Source: Metridium senile (taxonomy: Eukaryota > Cnidaria > Anthozoa > Actiniaria > Metridiidae). From it: DNA of 64,000 nucleotides. A program made the translations under genes and the position numbers. Positions within the stretch are counted from its first letter, which is position 1; every line of letters starts with the position of its first letter. Shown here piece after piece: positions 10,667 through 20,729 of the stretch. Location of the stretch: the NCBI GenBank assembly GCA_949775045.1, contig OX459095.1:21728811-21792810 (forward strand). The letters run 5' to 3'. Under the pieces are notes generated by a model. It saw only the letters and a list, made by a program, of their open reading frames with translations, had not been told where the DNA came from and did not search any database.

Positions 10667-13600
10667 ATGGGCTGCGGCGCTTCCAAGAAGGGCGGTAAGT
10701 AATTTGCATTGTACAAAAAAAAAAAATCAAGAATCGAAAACATGGATTTTGAAGTTATTTGCCTCTTCTTTCTCAGTTGCCGTTGCCCCAGAAAAACAAG
10801 ATGAAGATTTGATAGAGGAATCTATACAAAAACTGATCGAGCAGGTATGTATCGTGTCAAATATTGCGCGGTAAATTGATTGGAAAAAGAAATGCTGGAA
10901 GTGCGTAGTTTCAAAATTGGTCGGTTGTTTAATTGGTTGGTTGAATGGTAGGGCAGGTGGTTGGTTGGTTGGTTTGATGGATAGGTGGGTTGTTTGTTTG
11001 TTTGTTTGTTAAATAGGTGTTTGTAGATATGACTGGCATGGTTGGCTTCATCCTTGCAATCAATGTTGACTGGTACGTTTGTTTGTTGGATTAATTTAAT
11101 GATTTGTTGGATGCGTGGTTGACGGAGTTTGCTGGCTGTTTGGTTGTTGGTTGACTGGTTCTTTGGTTTGTGTGTTGGCTGGATTAATAGCTGGTTGGTC
11201 GTGGTTGGTTAACTGGTTTTGTTGGCTGGTTGGTTGGTTAGATGGTTGGTTAAATGGTTGGTTGGTTGGTTGGTGATTCGCTGGTTGGTTGGTTGATTCG
11301 TCGGTCGGTCGGTTGGTTGGTTGGCTGCTTGGCTGCTTGGTTGGTTGGTTGGTTGGCATGGCTGTTTTCCTGTTTTGTTTCTAAGTAACTTGATAGCAGT
11401 TTGAGTGGTTTGATGGTTGAATGCATGGTTGGTTATTATTATTATTATTTTTTTAATGATTGGTTGGTCGGTCGGTTGGTTGGTTGGTTGGTTGGTTGGT
11501 TGGATATCTGATTGGCTAGTCTGTTGGCTAGATTGCTCTGGTTGGTAGCTGGCTGGCTTGTTGGTTGGTTTGCGGAGAGTTAGATTGGTTGTATTTTTGA
11601 ATGATCAGCTGCTCGGCCGATTCGTTACACGCGTTTTTTCCTCTATAAGTTGGATTGTTGGTGGTTGTTCTTATTACTTTGAATGGGAGTCAGATGATCG
11701 GTGGAAGTGGTCAAGAAATGTTTAGGTTATGACAAAATAAAACAATGACGCAATTGTTTCAAATATACTCCATGTTAATTATTATCAATCTCATTTAGAC
11801 GTATGCCGAAATTGCTGGCCTTCCATCTGAAATAGATGTAGATAGTGCAGTAAGCCAAAGTAGTGCAGAGAGTGATTACAGCCTATCGACCACTATAGTC
11901 AGGTAATGGTTTTATAACATTTTTAGAGCATGTGTCAGTGCAATTAAGAATGCATTTTCTAGCTTGTGTTAGAACTATCTTCACCACAAAAATAGCTAAA
12001 TATCGTAGCTGGGCGGGATGTTTTAATGCTCTCTCAGGTATGAAGTCTAGGTGAGAAGCAGAAGTATCTCAGATGCCCTTGTACTGAAATTTAGGTATCG
12101 TTTGCAACAATTCTGCCCATTTCTGCGAAGTAACGCCATAGGTACAGCATCTTAGATGAGTTGTTTTGCCCTTCCCTCCTTCCCTTCGGCGACGTGTACA
12201 AAATTCGATTCTCCCATAACTCAAACCGCCAAGGCGAAGAATAGATGGGCTACTTTGGGGGTGAAAATGATGTACTATTTCTAGCACTAAATGTGACCAA
12301 TATTTAGATAATATATTCATGCATTCTCTTTACATCGTCAATGTATTATTTTCTTCATTTACACATCTACCAATCATGCGTTTTCTCATTCATTTTTCAT
12401 TTTCTTTAAGGAATTTATCCCTTTTTCACTTGTTCATCTATTTATTTTTCCCTTCATTTGTTCAAAAGTTAATTTAGTTTTCACAATTTCAGTTTGAGCA
12501 CGCCACGATTAGGATCAAGAGCTGTTAGCTTTCCAAGAAGAAGTGATACAGGTAATCTCTATTTTTAGTGTATATTTTTAATTAACTTGGTGACTTAACG
12601 TCATGTACTATTAGTCTAGAGCTGGAACGAATTTTTGTAATAGAGATGTTTTTCTATTACGTGCACTCAAATACTACAGGGTAATACTATCAGTGGCTTA
12701 CACCACTCAGTATCAATAGGAGCCGCTTGCGACACAGTACATACAATTACAAAAATAATAACAAAAATATATATAATTAAGAGTTCTATATATTATTAAC
12801 ATATTACCGCGCGCGCATCTGACATCTTCCGATCAAAAATAGAAATGGGTCCAGCTCAGGATTATGTGCACTATACACCAGCCTCTAAACGTATACAAGG
12901 GATCATTCAATAGAGAAGGGGCAGCATTTATGTTCCACAAGGGACACTGTAAATTAAGGTATTTTTGTTAAGTACCTATAATGTTTGAAATCAATGAGAA
13001 AGTGTAAGGTTATAAGTGTACCTATAATTTGTATATTAAATCTCAAGGGCATTTCGGACTCAACCATTTGCTTAGTGTGCATGATCACTGTGATTTTTAA
13101 AAACTTTGATGATTTATCATGGAATTATCAAGTTTCACAGAACGTTTTATTTGTATTACGATTTTCAAAATAGCTTAAACCGCAAAACAAGAATATACAA
13201 GATAGTATTTCTACGCATTATGTATGTATTATATTTTGTTATGTGGCATAGGTTTTTTTTGGCATTACTGCTAATATCCATTCAGCAATGAGATATTGCT
13301 ACAATCGTGGACAAAAATGTGACAAAATTTCATTTTTGAGTAAAAACTGCGCAAAAACGTTTTTTGGTGTATAAAATCGTCCCCTCCCCCTAAATCAATG
13401 TTGCATCCAGCATTGTCGAACCCAACCATACCAACATTGACCAGGGGGAGGGGGAGTGGGAAGCTAAATTGAGGGCACTCCTTTGTAGTTGGATGCGATT
13501 AAATATGACTTTTTAAAAATACTGTCAACTATGTTTGTCCAAGATTGTAGTTTACAGCGCGACGCGCAAACGTATGACCACATTTAATGTATTCGCATAC

Positions 13601-16600
13601 TTCTATACAGGAGTTTGTACTTCAAACAGACACATTTGATGTGAAGTTGTCTGATTTTACTGAATAAAGCGTGTAAAAACTCGTTTCGCAGCATAAAGTC
13701 CGTGCATAGAAGTATGCGAATATATTAAAAGTGGTCATACTTTTGCGCGTCGCGCTGTTAAAAGGTTTATGAAACAGATATGTTCATCCGCATGTATTCT
13801 TTACCTCAAAACAGTAAGGAGTAACATAAAAGGGGTAACGAAGTCATTTTCTTATGTACAGCTAAAATAGAACACACAAGACATCCAGACAACGCTTCTC
13901 AAGCGTCTATATACACTAGTCCAGACTCTGGAAGCCTTGACGATGAGGACAGTGAAGATGCGGTATCTGATGACGAGCAGGAATCAAGGCCTCAAACCGA
14001 TGGATATGAAACAGATACTGAATCTTACTATGACTCGGCAGAATATGAATCTACTGAATACGACTCCAGGCCTCAAACTTGTCGCAATAAAAAAAATATA
14101 TCCAGACGTCGACCTAAGTCCCTTGACACAGAACTTGATTACAAGGCTGCTGAAGCACTTCGCCGTAGGGAATATACATCCAGACGTATATTTGTGTCCT
14201 CTGATACAGAATATGTTCACAGGGCTGAATTCCTTCGCCATAGGGAATATGCATCCAGACGTCGACCTGAGTCCTTTGTAAGTGACAGTGAATACGAGTA
14301 CAGACCTGAGTCAATTGTCTACCATCAGCAAGGGAGAGTGCCTAACAACACGAGACAAAGACGCCATGAGGAAGCACGACGGCGTTCATTCACGGAGGAG
14401 GCTAACTATGGGAGTTTTGGTATTGACGAGGAAGAGGGCCACGGTAGGCCTGGCCGCAGGTATAAGGAGGACTCTGTTACTCCACCATACACCATAGAAC
14501 AAAGAAGAGCTTACCGAGCAGGTGATGAGAAGGAACAGCCTGAGGAAGAATACTCACGAAATCAAGTGGGTGCGCACTCAAGTGATGATGGTTTTTTGGA
14601 TGGTGTATTACGTTCTGATCGCCAATTGTCTTCAGCGTCTGCAAGGCTAGTCTCCTTGACACTCCAGAATGTCTTTTGTGATCTTGAAGATGAAGACCTC
14701 GATGAAACACCAGATAAGAAACAACAACATATTCAATAATAACAGTAGACGTGAAATATGAATTCATACTCATGAATTCCGTCGGGAGATAATTTCCTAC
14801 TTCGTAGACGTCTTTGTTCCATAACGAAAACCCTGTACTTTTTGTCTTCACGTAAGTTATTTCCGTAGAAACAATAACCCAGTCAAAAATCATACGAACA
14901 CATGCACAGTTTCGCGATATCACTTTTTGAGCTTGTTTTGCTGATATTGAGATACAAATATTAACATTTAATATAATGCACCTCATAAGGCTTTTTACCT
15001 TTTTATGCAAATTGCACATGTCGGACCACATGACATTCCAGCCCAGTCCCATGTTATAATATCTGTCAGTAATAGGTATAGAACTAGAGAGCCGTGGAAG
15101 TGTATTGCATTTATAAAGGACTTGGCATAAGCTCGGTCCTTTAAGATTTCCTAGGCCTCAGAACTGAATATAACAACAAAACAATTGGCTTCATCAGAGT
15201 CTTTTGATACAGTATATTTTATTGTCAGTTGCTAAGAAGGAACAAACCAACTCGCTTTGTATTTCTTTTATTAATTCGCGTGTGTTTTTCTGCAGAGGGT
15301 TCTGTAGCACAGGGACCTACAAGGGAGCTGGATAAGGAGACATTGTTGTCATCAATGTCATCGATGCTAGTTTGTAGAGCGATAGGGAACGCCATGTCTG
15401 AGATGTCGGTAGACAATCGTCAGCCTACAGAAACAAGTAAGACAATAGTCAATAATGAGAAGCAAATATGAAGCCGCAGACACTTTGGCTTTATTTGAAG
15501 CTGCTTCATGCAGCTTATACATCTTTCAATATCCTTTCACGATACAGGTTTTGCACTTTGATTTCCTTCCCCTTCATACAATCTATCGCTCGTCTTTTTT
15601 GTTTTTTTGTTTTTTTGTTATCTACATTTTATATTCTGCTTTAGATTTTCCTCGTTTTTAGTTTTCTCTTTTCTGATATTGCAATTCAATATATATTTCT
15701 ACGGGTTGTTGAAAGTTAACATCACTATTTTACTTCTTATGTTGAGACTAGTTTTTTTCAATTGTCAATGATTTTACTTTTGCAGAGGCCGAGTTGCGTC
15801 GATCCAAAAGTAGTGACAGCATTATATTGGTTAATACTAACGAGACAGATTTCTGCCATGTATTTGACCTATCTACACGGCTTGTGTCAAGAGCTATACA
15901 AAACGCCATTGAACGATATGGTAAGCGTTAAAAACTGTAACATATAACTACAATATATAACTAAAACATAACATTTCTAATTTCAATCTATTTGCGGAGG
16001 AATCGTCAGTAATATGTTCTAATGCCATTGAACGATATGGTGAGAGTACGTACATTCAAAAGCTTTAACATATATAACAATATATAACTCAAATATAACA
16101 TTTCCAATTTTAAAGGGTTTGCGCGAAAGAAACTTCAGTGAAGTTTTAATTTTCACTTAATTTTACGTTATTCACATAAAAATTACAAACTGCATATTGA
16201 AACTTTCAAATCAACAGAGAATAGCAAAGAAGCACAAGATGAACCCAAAGCTCAACAGGAAAAGACCGCTGAAGAAGATACTGAGCTCTTTGTAAAAGGG
16301 GCAGCCATTCCTATCCAGGTTTGTAGAAACAGTTGGTCTTTTTACAAATACGTTAGTTTTAAGAGAAACAAAACATCGAGGCTGTTATAAACAAGTGAGG
16401 AAAGTGAATATTCTGTTTTCAAACTTCAACTAGAAGTGCAGTATTAGAAATGTACTATGCTGAGTTCGTGATCGCTATTTTACCCAGATGAATTCAATGT
16501 TATTTGCATCTAAAAAGGTTCTGGTCTCATCGTTGTTTCTATCCTTTAGGAGATTACGCAACCTCAAATCCCAGAGAAAACACAAGCACCAAACAAGAAG

Positions 16601-19600
16601 AACATTTCATCGAAAAGCTTTGGAGGTTTACCCAGCAAGCAATCGAAGCCTGTAGCTTCCATAAAACAATCTCATTCGTACAAAACAGTAAAAACGACAA
16701 CCACGTCCATCAAAGTGAAGAATGTCTCAGCACCTAAACCTGTCACCAACAAGAGGGTTCCTCCTAAAGGACTAAAGACGCTGCAGGCTAACAGTGGTGG
16801 ACGAATTCCCACTGTCAAAGCACCAAATACTGTTACAAAACAAAAGCCTTTATATAGAACATCAAACAAGTACAAGAATGTGCAAGCGTCTACATCTGTT
16901 GTTGCTTATAAGAAGGACTTGGCAAAAGGTAAAAATAACTTACAGTCTAAGAGTTTCGGAGGTATTGGTAATAAGAACAAAGTGCTAAAGGGTCCAAGGA
17001 TGGTGCAGTCCAATAGTGTTGGGGCTATTAACAAGTACAAGAATGTGCCAGCATCTACATCGGTCGTGGCTTACAAGAAGGACTTGGGAAAAGGTCGAAA
17101 GAACTTACAGTCTAAAAGTTTCGGAAATAAGAAAAAAGTGCTAAAAGGTCCAAAGATGGTGCAGTCCAATAGTGTTGGGGCTATTCCCCCAAAACTATCA
17201 AACGCTTCAATGCTAAAGAGCAACAAGTCTACTGGTAATGCCAATTTGAAAGAGACCATATCTACATCGAGACCAACCGAACTTATTACAACTAAAAGAG
17301 CACCACCAGCCTCTAAAAGTGTACCTAAAACATCCAAGAACCAAGCAAGAAGCTCCGCTAAGTTGAGCACAGCGACAGGACAAAATACTGGACTTGGTGC
17401 ATTAATAGCTTCTAAGTCTGTGGTCTCTAAAGATACTGATGTTGTAAAGATGGAACCTTGCGATACTGATGTACCAATCTCAGGTAATTAATTGTATCTA
17501 TAACTTAGTCAAATGGAATGAAAAGGTGAGAAGTGTTTAAGAACGTTTATTCTCTCTTATAACAGGGCAATTTTTCTCAAATCAATATTGTTCATAATCA
17601 TGATAATCATGGTATTTTGCATAATACTAAAATTAATTATATTTATAATGTGTTATATATTGATTAGTAATTATAAATTTTAGATGTATCACCAAAAGAC
17701 ACCGTGGAAGATGAGATTAAAACTGTAAGTAAACACGTCTCCATAATCTTTCAAGCTGTCTTACGTTTACAAACGTTTACACAATACTTTAATGATTTTG
17801 TTACGAAATCGATAACACCTGATCAATAAGACTGGATACAACTAAAAATGTATTTTACAAGCGACATGTGTATTGAAACGTGCGAAAACGTTTCTCGACA
17901 AGCTGACCGATGTTGCTGTCATGATACTATTACTTCCATTATTGTTAATATCGTCATTAACAATATCAACAGGATTCAACAAAGATTTCAGTTAGTAGCA
18001 TGGAAAGTACAGAGAGGGTCGTACCTGACATGAGTGCCACCGAACTTCTACCATCTACCATTTTACCAACTGTGGACCCTAACAACACAGAGTCTCTTAC
18101 AAATGCTGACACCAGTGATGGTAACACTCCCATGACCAAACTATCTGAAGCATTTCCAACTGATGACACCAACAATCCATATACCACGTCCAGGGCTAGT
18201 AGCAATGATATGGTTGTAGCTTCCATTGCATCACTTGTCGAGTTAGACAATAACAATGATGTATACTCTGCGTATAGTCCTTGTCCGTGCAATAACTGCA
18301 TTAATGGACCTATGAGCTCACCTAAGGTTAGTACCATCCACCAGGAACTTAACGAACTAAAGGACAATACATCACCATGCTGTGGAAAACGTTCAAGCCT
18401 GAGCAACGCCAGCTTTTCATCTTCCAACGAGACACCAAACGCTGCTCTGGAATGTGATTCAACTACATCGAACGAGACACCAAACACTGCTCTGGAATGT
18501 GATTCATCTACTTTAAACGAGACACCAAACACTCTATTCAAGTGTGATACTGCTACTTCAAAAGTCGTCCCTGGAAAGTTCCCAAGCAATGACAGACCAT
18601 CAAGATCAAGGTCTGTGGAACCGTCTAGTTGTTATTACAAGTCAAAACCTACTAAGGTCGAAAAGATTCGCATCCGCTCAGCTGCTTGCGAGGTTCCAAA
18701 CTCAGATTTCCCACGGGATCTTCAATTGACTAAATCAACTCATGACAGAGCCCCTGCAGAAAAGAATACTGCTAACGTTGGTAAAGATCAAAAGTCGCAT
18801 ACTAACTCAGTTTCAGAGGACCAAGAAACGAGCCCTTCCTCCACGAGAGATATGGCATCACCTGTACCAAGTGTTGCTGGACGTACTCCATCTTCCACTA
18901 ATCAATACAAGTCAGGCAAAAGCAAACTACCTAAGCCCACTTACAGTAACAACTCGGCAACCAGGCATTCGTCTCTTAAAGATATTCCACCATCAGGGAT
19001 ATCCTCTTTACCAAAGGTCGCTGGACGCACTCCATCTTCAACAAGCGGTGAATACAAGTCAAGCAAGAGCAAACTTCCCAAGCCCACTTACAGCAACAAC
19101 TCGGTTTTGGAGGATGCGGTAACAAGGGCCCCATCTGTTAAGGATATTCTACCATCAGGTAAATCCTCTGTCGTTGGACGTACAACTTCTTCAATTAGTA
19201 GTCATTTGACGCCAGCCAGAAGCAACCACTCGGTTTCAAAGGATTCAGTAACAAGCCATTCCTCTGTTAAGGATCCTTCATCATCAGGGAGATCCTCTGT
19301 GCCAATTGGTGCTGGACGTACAACATCCGCTAATAGTCAATACAAGCCAGGCGCAAGTAAGCTACCCAAGTCCCGAAGTCAGTCTAGGTCTGAGGAAAGT
19401 CCTCGTCCAAGCTCTGTAGGGAAGCTTCCAGCACTGTCTCCAAGTGTATCTTCATCTAGTAAGATAGGAAGTAAAGCTGCAGGTCGTATGCCATCACGTA
19501 CCAGTAGTCTTGCCTCACCAATCCAAGCATCGCAAACGGCTACCACTCCAATTAAATCACGATCAAGCACATCTATACAGAGTCTACCCCCATTAAGCCC

Positions 19601-20347
19601 TGTACTTCGTAGATCACCAGAGCTTTCCCGTGAAGGTTCAGGGGTCAGTACTCCTTCAAAGTCAAATACAGCTGCCAAAACACTTACCCCATTGACAACA
19701 GAGAAAACACCAAGTCCTGTTCCTATGTACCTGCCATCACCACCAACCACTCCTCCATCCGGTTGGTCGTCAAGGTCTTCTTCACGCCTCAGTAGCCCTC
19801 AACCTGGTCCCAGTGGAATCAAACAATATTACAGTTCTAGCCCAGCTCGTCGCATCAAATCGTCTTCTGGAACACTTTTGACCAGTAAGTCTTATTTATA
19901 TCTACGTTTAAGCTCCACACACCAAAGTATGACATCCATTCACATTCTTTGATGCACAGACTTTGTACGTTCAACTAACACGTTACCATGAAAAACAAAT
20001 AAGGCATTTGAGAGATCGTTTGGCAGTAAAACGCACTTTTATAGATGTATGTCATGAACACATTAATTATTTGGTTTATCACAGCTCAGCAGTAAATAAT
20101 ATAAAACACTAACAAATATTTATCGTTCGTTGCATCCGGAATTTGATGGTATCTGATCAACGCACGCATGTATATCTACATATCTGTATTTTATTTTATG
20201 AATCTTTTTAAGTTGTCTTTAAAAGATTTGTCTGATTCTTAATTTAAGTTGCTGTTTGACTCTAACATATGGTTTTCTTTACTGTTTGCAGCTGACGACC
20301 GATCACAACTATCTCTGAGGTCCTGCGAAAGCAACACAGACCAATAA
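10667..20347 (+). CDS. Candidate membrane-anchored A-kinase anchoring scaffold, about 1,412 aa long form
   Basis: Exons: 10667-10694, 10777-10844, 11799-11902, 12493-12551, 13862-14521, 15296-15436, 15786-15920, 16218-16318, 16550-17483, 17684-17724, 17973-19884, 20292-20347; total 4,239 nt, in frame throughout. The N-terminus MGCGASKKG is a myristoylation plus palmitoylation signal with basic flank. Residues 327-343 (MSSMLVCRAIGNAMSEM) and 382-398 (LSTRLVSRAIQNAIERY) repeat an amphipathic helix. Its spacing equals that of PKA-R anchoring peptides such as AKAP-IS (LAKQIVDNAIQQA, recalled). Reading on from 14521 to a stop at 14739 gives a 378-aa form ending with a third helix. Exons 9 and 11 are Ser/Pro/Lys-rich, low complexity and internally repeated, with three SKLP motifs resembling EB1-binding SxIP. 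Small membrane AKAP (MGCMKSK start, one helix) is the nearest concept I know; orthology is not claimed. Function is inferred. Confidence 0.65.
10921..11580. repeat. (TTGG)n-type microsatellite in candidate AKAP intron 2
   Basis: About 650 bp of imperfect GGTT/TTGG tetranucleotide with CTGG and GTTT variants. It keeps a frame open on the minus strand encoding a Pro-Thr-Asn-Gln run, which is a repeat artefact. Confidence 0.85.
13551..13761. mobile_element. MITE with about 55-bp TIR in candidate AKAP intron 4
   Basis: The ends TTACAGCGCGACGCGCAAA and the inverse TTTGCGCGTCGCGCTGTTAA continue inward for about 55 bp, including GTATGACCAC and ATTCGCATACTTCTAT. About 211 bp, no ORF. It lies between exon 4 (ends 12551) and exon 5 (starts 13862). 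Confidence 0.7.
15903..16140 (+). repeat. Intronic tandem duplication of an exon end and its splice donor
   Basis: The last 18 nt of exon 7 (GCCATTGAACGATATG plus donor) and about 100 nt of the intron are repeated immediately downstream at about 16023-16135, with the second donor reading GGTGAGAG. Both copies share AACATAT..AACAATATATAACT..AACATTTC. Use of the second donor would read through the first into an in-frame TAA. Confidence 0.75.
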
Positions 20348-20517
20348 TAAAACCAACAGATATTTATTTTTCCGTTCCGTTTTGCCGGAAATGTTTACAA
20401 TAGTATATGATGATTACCTTTTTGTTTTTGATATACGATAATTGTCATATCATCTAAACAATTCTGACAGGACGGGAATCAACAATCTATTATTTTGAAA
20501 TATCTGTTGGTTTTTAT
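20346..20517. mobile_element. MITE abutting the candidate AKAP stop codon
   Basis: A TIR of about 20 bp: ATAAAACCAACAGATATTT on the left and AAATATCTGTTGGTTTTTAT on the right. The left end starts at or just after the TAA stop (20345-20347). An AATAAA polyadenylation hexamer (20346-20351) overlaps stop and TIR. Confidence 0.55.
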
Positions 20518-20557
20518 AGTTGATAATATGGCTGTTCTTTTTCCGTATTTTTTTAAG

Positions 20558-20692
20558 AAGCTTCTATGTAACTACACCGACGTGTCGCCAGGTTTATCTC
20601 TTGTGACAGTATTTATGACGAACTAATCAAACTTAGTTCCGATGCTTTCGTACTGTCGTAACTGTTTAAACCTGGCCAATAGAAGCTACAAA
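20558..20692. repeat. Inverted repeat of MITE type
   Basis: AGCTTCTAT...CCAGGTTTA is inverted as TAAACCTGG..AATAGAAGCT, about 135 bp in all. It lies between the preceding MITE and the satellite array. Confidence 0.4.
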
Positions 20693-20729
20693 ATCCGCTA
20701 CAAAACACAAGACATTGCCTCACTTCTAA

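Noticed and set aside
11096..11359. Minus-strand Pro-Thr-Asn-Gln-rich ORF
   Set aside because: Translation of the (TTGG)n repeat in an intron; no splice context.
14477..15052. Minus-strand ORF of 191 codons
   Set aside because: Antisense to exon 5 of the candidate AKAP and adjoining intron; no recognisable domain. The sense frame has intact splice phases.
16504..16737. Plus-strand ORF overlapping the start of exon 9 of the candidate AKAP
   Set aside because: Alternate frame of the exon; the frame continuing from exon 8 in phase encodes the Lys/Ser-rich protein instead.
17966..18589. Minus-strand ORF of 207 codons
   Set aside because: Shadow of the Ser/Thr-rich exon 17973-19884 on the opposite strand.
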